Assembly: GCA_037176705.1 (NCBI GenBank) | Contig: CM073905.1 | Location: forward strand, 31,776,986-31,840,985 | Source: Molossus alvarezi | Lineage: Eukaryota > Chordata > Mammalia > Chiroptera > Molossidae | Direction: 5' to 3' | DNA length: 64,000 bases | Shown here: one piece after another, positions 1-12,023 of the stretch | Position numbering within the stretch: position 1 is the first letter of the stretch | How the letters are laid out: each line of letters opens with the position of its first letter | Notes under the pieces: generated by a model | Database searches by the model: none | What the model saw: only the letters and a program-made list of their open reading frames with translations | What the model was told of the DNA's origin: nothing | Translations under genes and position numbers: made by a program

Positions 1-1889
1 CTGAGGGATGTCAGTCTGTGCCCTACTTCCATGTGTCTGGGTCTACTGTATTCCTCAGACTGTTATCACATTCTTTATAGTCTTTTCCCTCCCAGTCTTT
101 CATGTTATTACCATCCTATTCTCTATCCCATCCTCCAGTCTGTATCCCTAACAACAACAGACTCTAATATGTATATATTAAAAAATCCTTGTAAACCATG
201 GAAATTATCATTGTTTTCTGAGTTTAGGCAGTAAATATCTATAGAATAGGGACTATGTTTTATAAAATTTATTTTATGGTGTAATTAAATCTTTTTAGAT
301 TTTAATTATAAAATTTAAATGGCTTATTTTTATTTATGTCAGTATAAAAGTGTGGGGCCTACATTAAGCTCTTGAATTTTGCAAGGTATATTATATTCTT
401 TAGGTAAAGAAGAGCTATCTATATAAATTAGATTGTTCATATTCTCAAAAAATATAATCTAGATGGAGGCAGAATAGCACTGGGTGCAGTGTGTTTCTCA
501 ATCTTAAATGTATATAATAAGAATATACTAGGGAAGATTGTTAATAGATTCTCAAGCCAATCTCCCTGATATTTTAATGTAATTTGGCATACCTGAGAAT
601 TTCTAACTTTTATACCCCCTGTGATTCTGTAGAGTTTTCAAAGGCCCATGCTTTGATTAACACGTGTTATAAAACAAACCTGGGTTCTTGCATATCTAGC
701 TTATTTGTTAGCTTTTTGGCCTTAAAAAAATTTCATGAAACCTGTCACCTCAATTTCCGTACTTACAAAGTGGAGATTATTATGGAGAATGCATTTTGTG
801 CTTGGAACTTAAATTATCACTAGGTAAATGACAGCTACTGCCATTGTCATCATCAAATCACCACCACCATTGTCATCTCTTCATCAGCCATCTTGATGAC
901 AAGAATGCATGAAATAGCAAACAGTGTCAGCCAGCTGGTGTAGACAATATCTGACAGTTTAGAGGTTCTCAAAGGAATTTGGGCTTGAATGGTTTGGGAT
1001 GTTCATTAACAGAGATGATACATTCTAGAATTAGGCTTTGAAGAGTGAAAAAGATTTTGCCAAACTAAAGACAAATTTGGAAGGTGAAGACTGTTCCTTA
1101 AAATACAAAATTGTTTCAAAATAACTTCCTCTTATTATTTATTTTGGTTATCTTCTGTTTATGCTGATTTAAAATAATTGGCATGGGTCAGTTGGGATCT
1201 TAAGTTTACTCAGGAAAATAAAATGTTGATGAAAATGTACATAATAACGTGTTAACACTGTATGATGTCAAAGTCACCAATTTATAATCACCGTTGTTAA
1301 TGTAAGCATTTTATTATATAAACATTTTAGAGACTTGGACACTAATAATTTGGAATAAATGTCTTATGCTTATAGCATAAATAATTATAAAACTGAAATA
1401 ATTTTGTAAATTAAATATAACTATCAAAATGGTATAAGCAATAAAAATATGGAATTACAGTGTATATATTTGAATGTAACTTTCTGCTCATAGCAAGAAT
1501 TTGGTCCTGTCTGATTTGAAACAGCTCTGTGCTACTATGGATGGTGTAGTGACTCAGTTCTTCCACCATTTTCTCCTGGTTTGAATTGCTATAAAACTTT
1601 CCTTCCCACTGCTTACTGTAGCTTCATTTGCCCCTCATTTGGTGTGAATTTATCATGTATATACTAAGTTTGGAGGGGAAACACACGTCAGTGCGTGCAC
1701 ACTGAAATTTGCGGTGGCATTCAGTTATAAGGTCATTCTGGTGAACCCAAATAAGCTTTCATTTGAAAAGATTACTTAGTTTTGTGAAAATACAGGATAA
1801 ATGTGTTGTGGAGAGCTTAAGGATTTTCTAGAGACCCAATTTGAGAAACACTTAGTCTTTGCATGGTAGATCTAAAGGAAACATAGCAT
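1..1889. other. MED13L: Intron 2, no recognisable element
   Basis: AT-rich intronic sequence. The only local structure is a degenerate CAT/CAC trinucleotide patch near 842-905. The short open frames at 31-234 and 584-823 have no recognisable protein content. Confidence 0.6.
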
Positions 1890-2213
1890 TTAGTTCTGTT
1901 TCCTAATTTAACATCAAGAAACACAGCAGCCAAAGGGATCTTTGAAAAACTGTCCTACTTAAAGCATTACAGTGGCTTCCTTGTACAGTGAAAATAATTT
2001 CTAAGTGACTCATAAAGGCATACAAAACTCCACATCATCTAGCTTTAGCCATCTGATGGACTTATCTCATAACTCTTGAGTTCCTTCCTGCTTTAAGGAT
2101 TTGTACTTGCTGTTCTCCCTTTTTGAACAGCTTTTCTCTCACATCCTCCTGAACCTGGCTGTTTGATAGCTTTCGGTCTCAGAACAAATGCTAGCTCCTT
2201 GCAGTGGTCTTCC
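1890..2213 (+). repeat. L2 LINE fragment (upstream part)
   Basis: Diverged match in sense orientation to the 3' coding end of mammalian LINE-2: a segment reading 'cattacagtggcttcc' followed by 'ggatttgtacttgctgttc' and 'tctcagaacaaatg', in the same order as the L2 consensus. The copy is interrupted at about 2214 and resumes near 2761. Confidence 0.6.
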
Positions 2214-2760
2214 TGTTACCAGTTGATCCAAGGATTTTGCTGTGTAACAAACCACCCCAAACTTGGTAGAGTAAATGACAACCATTTTATTATGCTCAAA
2301 AATATGGTTTGTCTCTGTACCTTGATTTCTGAAGCCTTAGCTGGGGGGGAACTAGAACAATTGAATGGCTGAGGGCTAGAATCATCTGGAGGCTTCTTTA
2401 CTCATCTGTCTGACTTCAGGGCTCAGGTGGCCTAAGGGCTGGGCTCAGCTGGGAATGCTGAATGGAGTCCCTGCAAATAGCCTTTCCCTCAGGCCTGGGC
2501 TTCCTTTCAGCATAGTGGCCTCAGGGTAGTCAGATTTAATACTAACAGGATTTATAGAGCAGGTGTTCCAGTGAACAAGGTGGACAAGGTGGAAGATGCA
2601 TGGCTGTTTTTAACCTACGGTTAGAGATGACATGACTTCATTTTCACCCTACTCTTTTGTTGAAGCAATCACAAATCCTAGCTTCAGGGTAGGAGATGCA
2701 GACCCTACCTCTCAATAGGAGTGTCAAAAAATTTAGGGTCATGTTTGAAAACTACCATAT
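2214..2760 (-). repeat. Ancient LTR-like (MaLR-type) relic inserted in L2
   Basis: Begins TGTTACC and contains 'gctgtgtaacaaaccacccc', a signature I associate with an ancient mammalian LTR-type repeat (ERVL-MaLR group, antisense). It continues through 'gctcagctggga' and ends near 'gtcaaaaaatttagggtca'. It splits an older L2 copy, giving the order of insertion. The family name is not certain. Confidence 0.45.
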
Positions 2761-3006
2761 CATGTTATATAAAGTAACATCACAATCTTAGCTTCATTGA
2801 CCTTCATAGCAATAGTTTGTCTTCATAGCATTTAACTTGGATTGGAAAACTTTTATAAAATAAAATTGTTTTTTTAATCTCTTCTCAATTAAAATTAAAG
2901 TTTTACTAAAATAAGGACCAATTTCCTTCGCTGATAAATTTTTAGCCCTAGAGTAGTGCCTAGTTTGTCATAGACACTCAATATATACATGCAGAGTGAA
3001 TAAATC
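2761..3006 (+). repeat. L2 LINE 3' end
   Basis: Resumption of the L2 copy: 'agagtagtgcctag', then 'agacactcaatatata', then 'gagtgaataaa', the usual L2 3' terminus (consensus ends with a TGAATGAATA-type repeat). Confidence 0.6.
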
Positions 3007-3030
3007 CTATGTGAATTAAAGCCATGTATG

Positions 3031-3151
3031 GCTCTGGCCGGTTTGGCTCAGCAGTTGGAGCATTGGCATGTGGACCAGAGAGTCCCGGGTTTGGTTCCCG
3101 CTAGGGGCATGTAACAAGAAAACAAGCAAACAAAAAAAAAAACACACACAA
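3031..3151 (+). mobile_element. Short head-only Ves SINE (class D)
   Basis: Consists of a tRNA-like head (GGTTTGGCTCAGCAGTTGG, A-box region; GGGTTTGGTTCCCGC, B-box region) that stops at 'ggggcatgtaac', followed directly by a CAAAA/A-rich tail. A perfect 14-bp target duplication (TAAAGCCATGTATG) lies at 3017-3030 and 3152-3165. The body and 3' end of full Ves copies are absent. Because duplications flank it, this is a complete insertion, not a later deletion. Confidence 0.85.
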
Positions 3152-3519
3152 TAAAGCCATGTATGTAGTTTGTGTTAGAGCTGAGACCATCCTAGTAGCC
3201 TTTCTATTATATTGCTCTTAAAATTTCCTATATTATGTATGTTGTAAATTATAAATTAAGTATTTAATTTCACTCAATATATCTTTGTTTGTATTGTGCT
3301 TAATAATAAAATCATGTAACTTTAAAATTTAGTCTTTTTTTTTACTGTTAATATACCACTTCTGCCTTGATGTTTTATCATCCAGTGATGAATCATTCAG
3401 ACTGTGTTATAGCAAAACTAGTGCGAAGTACTATAATGGTTTTGTTTTTGTGAATGAGGTACTGAATTTGCTCTGATTGGGATAGTGGTTGTACTGGATG
3501 AGTTACGTAGTGGCGAAAA

Positions 3520-4010
3520 AACAGCTATTTTATCATGCCCATGGATTCTGTGGTTCAGAACTTCAGACGCAGCGGCAAGGCAGGATTACCAGTTTGTGCT
3601 CCTGGATGTATAAGGACTACTCTGGAAAGACTCCAAAACTGGGAGTGACTGTATGGTTAGGGCCTGATATCCTCTGGATCTGTTTTTACTCATGGAGCTG
3701 GTAGTTGATGCTGGCTGTTGGCGGGGACCTCAGATGAGACAGTTGGTCAGAACAACCACATGGGGCCTCTCCAGCTCAGTGGTTGGAATCCAAAAATGAG
3801 TCTTCCAAGAGACAGGATGTGGAGATTGTCTGTATCTGAAGCTTTAATACTGTCACTTTGGCCACATTTTGTTTGTTGAGGCAATTCTAAAAAGCCACCT
3901 GGATTCAGGGGAGAGGACACTGACCCTACTACTTGAGAGGAAGACTGACAATATCACAATGTAAAAAGATCATGTAAGATGGAATATGTTGTGGCAGCCG
4001 TCTTTGGAAA
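3520..4010 (-). repeat. Second copy of an ancient LTR-like repeat
   Basis: 'catgcccatggattctgtgg' followed by 'gttgatgctggctgttggc', 'acatggggcctctccagc' and a terminal region with 'actgaccctact' resembles the same family as 2214-2760, without its outer end. Diverged; the name is uncertain and no flanking duplication was found. Confidence 0.4.
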
Positions 4011-4214
4011 ATAGACTGTGTCAAACTGAGTGAACTATAATGTTGAGGGCCTGTCTATATCCAGAGGTTTCAAATTAATCACTGTGGTTCTGGAGCCTAT
4101 TGAGGCCAGTTTTTTAAGCAGAGCACAAGTTGTAGTATCAGCTTGATCTATAGCCATGCAGGTTCTAGCTCTTCTCAACACATAGGCAGTCCCAGATTGT
4201 TAGGAGCTTTTTTA

Positions 4215-4435
4215 TTTAAATTTATTATTATATTTTCTTTAAAACTTTTATTTATTGATGTGAGAGAGAGAGGAAGGGGGGAGAGAGAAAGAAAGGAAGA
4301 AAGAAAGAAAGATCAGTTTGTTCCACGTATTTATGCATTCTTTGGTTGATTCTTGAATGTTTCCTGACCTGGGAGGGAACCCACAACCTTGGCTTATTGG
4401 GATGATGCTCTAACCATTTGACACACAGCCAGGGC
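4215..4435 (-). mobile_element. Old Ves-related tRNA SINE (class C)
   Basis: Antisense copy: a T-rich tail, a GAGA-rich block (4261-4312), 'atgcattctttggttgattc', then the inverse tRNA-like head ending 'acacagccagggc'. It is more diverged than the class A and B copies. No clear duplication found. Confidence 0.65.
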
Positions 4436-5295
4436 ATCCTATTTCTACTTTTATTTAGATTGAGCATTTGCATTAGCAGTCCTACAGGGAGGAGGAGAGT
4501 GGGTGGCTTAATTTTGGTTTCTAGTCTAGGCAGTGTTGATGGAAAGGGTGAGTGTTGCAGGGTAAGGTGCTGTGTTTTATAGATGTACTGTGGGAATTTG
4601 AAAACAAAAAACTGCTCATGTAGTAAAGAAGAGAGAAGTGTGGGAAGAAGAAGAAAAACTATAGGGCCTGCCAGAAGTCAGTTCTGGTTTCGTTCAGTTG
4701 TGATAATGGCCTGTATTAGTTGGAAATTTTACTCTTTCACTCATGTTCCTTAGATCAAATTACCAAGGATTTGTCTACTTATGCCTTTGTCATCATTAGT
4801 AGACCAGATTTACTCATGTTTTTCCAGAGTTTCTAGTTCTTATTTTTCCTAATTAAAGAATTGGTACTGTGCAGTAAGTAACGTTGAATTCATTTTCTCC
4901 AGTTAGTCTCTCCCCCTCCCCCCAATCCACCTTGTAATTTAGGATTGGCAAGTAGTGAAATTATAGAAGAAGCAGGCAGAAAGAAAGGAGCAGAAGGAGA
5001 ACCTCATTTTCATGTACAAATAGCATACTTAATTTGATTATAAGACATTTACTCCAAGTGTTAATATTGTGTAGTATCCTAAAACAATATTTTAAAATAG
5101 ATTTTGTGCTTTAGACTAAGAGAATAACACTACATTAGAGTTGCTGCAAAAATGACAAACTAATCCTCTTTCCAATAACTTAAGTTTAACTTTGGCAGGT
5201 TCCAGAGATGTGCAAGTAAAATAACATGGCCATACTTAATTTGGTGCTGATATTTTGAAAATGTGATTGCATTGGGATTTTTATTGTATACATAT

Positions 5296-5318
5296 GCACA
5301 CACACACACACACACACT
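5296..5318. repeat. (CA)n microsatellite
   Basis: About 11 CA units in an AT-rich setting. Confidence 0.95.
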
Positions 5319-5532
5319 TATATGTATATGCACAAATATGAAAAATTTTAAAAACCATAACCTAAAACCTAGAGAATTTTATCTATCTCTAAGCATCTGT
5401 TAAAGTTGACAATTCAGTAAATCAGTGCCCAGCATAATGCAGTTTATTTGATTTTTTGGGGGGCGGGGGTTGCAGAGAGAATTAAACATCCTTCTTTTGT
5501 TAATGGAACTTGCCTAATTCTGAATCTTAAAA

Positions 5533-5799
5533 AAATATATATACCCATATATATATATATTTTAATTCTCACCGGAGGATATTTTTTGTTTATCTTCAGG
5601 TAGAGTGGGAGGGAGGGAGAAGGAGAGAGAGAGAGAAACATCCACGTGAGAGGGACACATCGACTGGTTGCCTCTGGCATGACCCTGACCAGGGCTAGGG
5701 ATAAACCCTAACCGAGGTATGTGCCTTTGCCCGGAATTGAACCCGCGACTCATTGGTCCGCAGGCCGATGCTATACTGCTGAGCGAAACCAGCCAGGGC
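5533..5799 (-). mobile_element. Ves SINE class A
   Basis: Antisense: an AT-rich tail, 'ctcaccggaggatatttttt', a GAGA tract, then the inverse tRNA-like head ending in 'accagccagggc'. An imperfect duplication (TGAATCTTAAAA at 5521-5532, TGAATTTTAAAA at 5800-5811) suggests it landed at the tail of the neighbouring older SINE. Confidence 0.75.
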
Positions 5800-5963
5800 T
5801 GAATTTTAAAATGTTTTTATTTATTGATTGATTTTTTTAGAGAGAGATTTCTTGTTGCACTTGATGCATTCATTGGTTGATTCTTATATGTGCCCTGACC
5901 ACAGATCAAACTTGCAATCTTATTGGGATTATGCTCTAACAAACTGAGCTACCTGGCCAGGGC
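5800..5963 (-). mobile_element. Old Ves-related SINE (class C), adjacent to a younger copy
   Basis: Antisense copy with a short AGAGAG block, 'gcattcattggttgattc' and the inverse head ending 'ctacctggccagggc'. It lies head-to-tail with the SINE at 5533-5799. Confidence 0.65.
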
Positions 5964-6161
5964 TCTCTAGTTCCAAATCTTTAGAAGGCCTTTCCTCTTT
6001 TTAGTGATATGTGCTTAGCTGGTCCATACTCTATAGATAGTGTTTGATTATTTTGTGTATAATTTCAATAGATAATCATTCCCTTTACTTATATTCTCTC
6101 TGTCCCCTCCAAAATAAAATTAGAATTCTAGATTCTAATACAATTCTAGATTATCTTTTCC

Positions 6162-6386
6162 AAAGGTTCTCAACTGGGGGTGTAAGAGGGGAGGAGGGAA
6201 TAAGGGGGATTTTTGTCCCCCTGGGGGCATTTCGCAGTGTTTGGATACATTTCTGGTTGTCACTACTCGGGGTCGGATGCTACTGGCGTCTAATGGGTAG
6301 GCCAGAGATGTTGCTGTAAGGCACAAATCAGTTCCTTACAACAGCTGTTTCGCCCAAAATCAATATTGCCCAAGTTGTAAAACCAG
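6162..6386 (+). mobile_element. MER5A-type hAT-Charlie nonautonomous element
   Basis: Starts near 'aaaggttctcaactggggg' and contains 'tttttgtccccctggggg', 'catttctggttgtcacta' and 'ctactggcgtctaatgggta', ending 'caatattgcccaagttg'. This order matches the MER5A consensus as I recall it. The outer CAGTG ends are eroded and no clean 8-bp duplication was seen, as expected for an old mammal-wide element. Confidence 0.8.
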
Positions 6387-9149
6387 AAAACTAAGCCCAT
6401 GATTGATACTTTTTCTATGTACCTGGATATTTCTAGTTAATCTGGCCATGAAACTCTAATACGACTTTTAAGCAGTATATGTTTTTCACGTGTTTTAAGT
6501 GAAAAATGTCACTTTAAACGTAAGATATATTTGTTTTTCCCTGTTCTTCTATTCAGTTCTTAGCTTGCCCAGTTTTAATTTCTGTCTTTTTTACAGTGGC
6601 ATAGATAACTTGCAGAGAGCTTATATTGTACAATAATCCACATACTCAACACCCACAGACTGTCAAAGGATTGCATGCAGCTACTTACAGAATGCCAGGA
6701 TTGCTTGCAATTGTCTACTGGAGGACTTCTGTAGTCACCAAATTATCAGTCCCCATACAGTACATCACAGGAAGTTGGCAGATACAATGATCCATCTGTT
6801 ATCACACCCATCAAGTGCATTGGTGTAGAGGGAAATAGCTGCAGATTGGAGCTCAGTGTGTGAAAGAAGTAGTGAGATTCCAAGATGCTTGTCATTCTTT
6901 CCAGAAAGTCCTTTCTGGCCTTTTGACGAGACTGACTTGCTCATTTCTAAAACTGGCTTCCAGTTAATGCTATCATTACCTTTTCATTAATATTTTCAGA
7001 AAAACTGGACATGTTATCAGATACTTACTTTTCTGAGAATGAGGTTTCAGAATTTCATCTCCCCACTTCTCCAGGGAAATTCTTGGTCAGATTGTCATAG
7101 AAATGATAGAAATGAGCAGTGGAAAATTGAAACTGCACAATTTGGGAGTTTTATTTTTAAAGTAGTTGTTCTTAACCTGAACTGTAGTAAAGCAAGTATA
7201 AAACATTTTTGTTATTCCAATTGGCAAAGAGTTTTTAGTTTTTTTCCCTTAAACTTGTACAGTGTGGTCACCTTCAAAGAAAAAGGCCGTGATTTTCATA
7301 GTTTATAAAACATGCTTAGGTAGTTGCTTGTGAGTTTAAGAAACTCATTTGCTTCCTTGAAAGTCATAGATATTTAATGATACCAGGATCACTTATAGTC
7401 TCTGAGATTTTTCAGACAAAAGCATTGATGCTGTGCTCAATGGTGCTTTGAAGTTTTGGCAACTGCCCTGGAGGTAAATGGGCAACTGCTGATGCTTCCT
7501 ATCTTGTGAATAGTCTTTTTTATACAGGGTTTCTCCCTTGGCAAGGCATAATGTCTGGTTTGGGGAGGCAAAAATCCACTTCCAAATTACTGTCTGTGTA
7601 TTATATGTCTTTGACTTAATGTAAGTTCACCTTCAAAAGGGCGAAATGGTTAGAGAAAAAATTAAACAGAACAGTGTATGACTAATTGAAAGTTAGAAGG
7701 GGCCTTGTTTTTTCCAGACTGAAGGATACAAGATGCATATGAATAGTGAATAGTTGCTTAGTTGGTTTAAAAAAGCCATTGTTTTTTTTCTTCTTCTCTA
7801 TTGACCTTAATTATTAAGCATTGCTAATGAAAATGGGATTTTTAGTAATTTAGCACAGAATATATAATATTTTGATTATCCTCAAATATATGAAATACAT
7901 CTTTTAAATTGCCTCTCAAATTAAGAATTTATCATTGATTCTCATATATCTACGTTATACTTGATTTTAAAAATAAAATTTAAAACCTTTTTTTAGGGAG
8001 AATCACAAAAATTGGGTGTCAGTGAATAAGCCAGAGATAGTTGAGAATATTATATTGAAGCTGATATTCCAGGAAGAAAATCATATAAGATTATTGAAAC
8101 CTATACAGAAATGATTCTACAATATTTTTCTACAAAAATTACTTTTGCATGTTTTCCTCTGCCCCTCTCACCCCAGAGAAAAATAAAAGGTTTCCCTGGG
8201 CCTTTGTAGATGTGGCTTCAGATAAGCACATAGAGACTTTTGGCTAACTGTACCTAATAGAATGGAACAAGTAACACATTGATTGTGTCTTATTGTTGGT
8301 GCACAGTCTATCAATATAAAATGTGAATTTAGCCATTTAATCTTACTCCATAATTATGTAACTTTATTTTGTTATTGCAAATTTGATGAACATAACTGAT
8401 AGTCATTAGAAATTAGAGAACATTATGTATTTAGTGCAATGAAAAGGCCTTAATAATAATATCTTATAGAGTTGATAACTAGAATTAGTTATGCCTAGGT
8501 AAGACAAAGAGTTAATTCTGTTTTTTAATATTGTTTATTGGGGTAGAAGTTTTATAATTTAGAATTGTCTGATTTTAAAACTTGAAACTCATAGGAGGCT
8601 CACTTCATAATACTAACTGCTTTAAAATTGTGATAGTTTATTGTCATTTTTATAAAGTATTTCAATTTAATATAATTTTCTTGATCTTCCCCTCAAGAAT
8701 TTTTCTCATTAGTCATTCTAATCTTGCTAATTATCATAGGTTCAAATAAGATCTTATTTTCATCACATCTTTCATCTATATTTGTTTCTTCAGAAATGTT
8801 TTCGTGCTTTAATTATGACCCTATTTGGTTTCCATGGAAACAGTATAAAATCACAACTCCGAGAATGTGTACAACTTTCCTTAAATTATTAGTAGGAAAA
8901 AAAGCTACGTCTTTATCTATAGAGTTTTGCTGTTTTGCATAGTGTCAGAATTCTTAGACTCATATTATACCATGCTGCCATGTATAAATATCTTGTGTGA
9001 AAAGTTTAACATTAAATTATCTTCGGGTGGTAGGTTGCCTTTTGCTCCACTTTGAATGTTTTCCTTGTGGAAGGTTTAATGCAGTATAGCACACAAGTAT
9101 GTACTGACTTATGCATCTGGAGAGGTGGCATTTTTCTGTGTGGGTGTAA
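6387..9149. other. MED13L: Intron 2, no recognisable element
   Basis: AT-rich, apparently unique sequence. I found no repeat I could name and no splice-site/coding combination. The weak open frames at 7039-7308 and 8724-8942 have no recognisable protein features. Confidence 0.5.
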
Positions 9150-9580
9150 AGGCAGTTAATAAACAAATAAATGATTAATTTCATATGGTCATGTGCTACA
9201 AAGCAATTGATAAGAAATTGATCATTTTAATTAGGGAAAGCCTCTGGGAGGAGATGACATTTGAGCTGAGACTGAGAATAAACCAGCCTGATGTAGGGAA
9301 ACAAGGGCAAAACCCTTGAGCTCACTTTGTTGGAGAAACAGAAACAAGGCCAGTGCCACTGAAACTGGTAAATCTGCAAAATGGAAGAGATTGCTTGAGA
9401 TGAGATCAGGTGGGGACCTCGTTGGCCATGGTAAGGAGTTTAAATTATTAATACTATATGAAGCTATTGGAGTTTTAAGCAGAAAAATGCTGTGGAGTAA
9501 TTTAAGTTTTGAAAAGATCACTTTGGCTTTCTCATGGAGAATGGACTTCAGTGAAATCAGTGAGAGCAGTTAAAAAGCTT
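9150..9580 (-). repeat. L2 LINE fragment, antisense
   Basis: Contains 'aggagatgacatttgagctg', 'ggccatggtaaggagttt', 'agctattggagttttaagc', 'aaaagatcactttggct' and 'ggagaatgga', in the order of the reverse complement of the L2 3' coding region. The open frames on both strands here are decayed LINE sequence, not genes. Confidence 0.65.
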
Positions 9581-10069
9581 TTGCTTCTTGATGAAGCGGG
9601 GTTGTAAAAGAAACTTAACAGCAATATCTGTACTTTACAGAGTGCTAGTATATCTTCTGTCCAAACAACATCTGCTTCATGTTTACTACCTTTCTTCTTT
9701 AGGCTATTTTCTTTGTTATCTGATGACCATTTGAATTGCTGTCATCTTTGGGGTAATATCCCTTTGAATATATGCATATTTTAAGTTAGGGTATTCATTG
9801 TTATTTTAAGGACTATATACAGATACTTATATTTAAAATGTAGTATAAAAAGTTTGGTAAAAAGTTATAGCATTTATAAATTCTGTTTATTTCACTATAG
9901 TAATTCATATTAGAACATGAGTCTTAAAAGTTGTGTTTATAGTATATATACAATAGAACTTTTAACCTTGTTCCATATGTATATATATATTTTGAATCAT
10001 AGTTGAAAACAGGCTTTAAAATTATGAGCTATTAGTATGGAGAATTGCATATAAAATAATAAATTATTG

Positions 10070-10339
10070 CCCTGGCCTGTTTTGTTTAGTGGTTAGAGTG
10101 TCGGCCTGAGGACCAGAGAGTCCCGGGTTCAGTTCCCGCTAAGGGCACATACCTCAGTTGCAGTTTGTCCCTGACCCCAGATGGGGTCTTGTGGGTGGCA
10201 ACCAGTCGATGTGTCTCTCTCACATTGATGTTTCTCTCTCCCCCCCTTCCTTTCTCTCTCCCTCTCCTGTTCTATCTGAAGATAAATGCAAAAATGTCCT
10301 TGGGTGAGGATTAAAAAAAAAAAGAATAAAAAAAAAAAA
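10070..10339 (+). mobile_element. Ves SINE class A
   Basis: Sense copy: 'ccctggcctgttttg' head with the A-box region mutated (GTTTAGTGG), B-box region GGGTTCAGTTCCCGC, a CT-rich middle, and 'tgtccttgggtgaggatt' followed by an A-rich tail. Confidence 0.85.
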
Positions 10340-11786
10340 GATGAATTATTCAACAGCCATCTAATATATAGCCCCCAAGAAGCTTCCTGACTATTCCTTC
10401 ACTAACAAAACATTTTCCCTTTTCCTTAAGTGAAAAATACTAAAGTAACTTTTGCTTGATATACTTTGTAATAGCTAGTTATTAAACTGGAAAGGAGAAT
10501 CAACATGGGCCAACACCAGTTGACAAAGCATGTCAATATTAATACCATTGTGTTCTAAAACACCATTCATAAGTTAATTATTTGGAAAATATGTATTTTT
10601 TTTCTCATGAAAAACCTATTTTAACTGGTAGATAAATTCTAAGGCTAGCCTAGAAAAAGCTGATTTAACTGTAATGCTTAACTTGAGCAATGGTTTGGGT
10701 TCTGGGTTTTGTGATGAGAATGATGGATTGACTAGGACTTGACTCTGTAAATATTTGAAATCCTCACCAACTGCCTTGGAAGGATTTCTCACGTTCTAGT
10801 CCACCTCATTAGAATCATGCAATTTAAGAGCTGATCTCAAAGAAAGTAGAGATAACTATTAAAGTAGCAGCAGAGCCAGGGAAGTATTAGAATTGTGGAG
10901 TGACCCAGGCCTTTGGGTTTCTGGTCCTGTTTACTCCTTTTCCTTTTCTAGTGGTTTGCCCATTCTGTCCTTTTTGCAAACTCTTTGATTTATTTATGTT
11001 TTCAAATGAACTCTGTTTAGAACTCCATTATTTATAATGGATAAAAATATGACTAGAGAAAACTGCGGCTATACTAGTTGAGATGTGGAGATGGAAAGGT
11101 CTCGTACACAGGGCGTAGTACTCCCAGGACCAGGGGGAGAAACCATTGCTCCATGTGTTATTGAACCTAAACAGCCCTTTCCTACTCCAGGTTGTGCCCT
11201 ATCCAGAATTACTGGGCCATTTCACCCTCCAATCAAAATGCTATTCTGGCCAAGTTTAGAAAGAAGATAGGATTGAACTCATTCGTACCACTGTGTAAAT
11301 GACTGGTCTTCATTTCCCAAACTACTTGGAGTTTTTGAAATTGAATTGTGTTAATGCAGAGGAATTTAGTAGTTTTGAAACACCTATATGAAGTTAAAAT
11401 GTTGGCAGTGTTGGAATATTTAGGTCATTTATTAATTTTTTTGGCTTTAAGTTGGAAACTGCTTAGCTTGTTAAAAGTTTTGGGTAAAGACAAATTTTTC
11501 CTGGAACTGTTTTCAATTTAAAGTTTTGAGAACTATTTATTGCTTTCCAATAGGTTGTTTTGAATAAAACAAACATTAATTTTGAAGACTTGAGGGGAGA
11601 AGTATACATTCTGGCTTTAAAAAGTAAAGAATAATAAATTTGTGATTCTTCCAAGTACCAGATTAAAAGAATAGAAACTCATGTGTGAACCAAGTAGTCA
11701 CTCTATTAAAGTAAAATGTTCTGATTATTAAGAAGTTGTATTTCAACTAAATTTTTTAAATAAAATGTTTCTGTGATAACATTGAT

Positions 11787-12012
11787 GTATATACATATAT
11801 ATATATTTTTTTTCTTTATTGATTTTAGATAGAGAGGAAGGGAGAAGGAGAGAGAGACAGAAATAGTGCTGAGAATATCGATTGGCTGCCTCCTGCATGC
11901 CCCACACTGGGGATATGGCCCACAACCTCGGCATGTGCCCTGACCGGGAATCAAATTGGTGACCTCTTGGTGCATGGGTCCACGCTCAGTCACTGAGACA
12001 CAATGGCTGGGC
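11787..12012 (-). mobile_element. Ves SINE class B
   Basis: Antisense: 'tttattgattttagatagag', a GA-rich tract, 'gattggctgcctcctgcat', and an inverse head with 'ggtgcatgggtccacgc'. The perfect duplication ATAACATTGAT is present at 11776-11786 and 12013-12023. Confidence 0.85.
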
Positions 12013-12023
12013 ATAACATTGAT

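Noticed and set aside
9231..9573. Overlapping 96- and 85-residue frames on both strands
   Set aside because: The sequence is an old antisense L2 LINE fragment; the frames are by chance.
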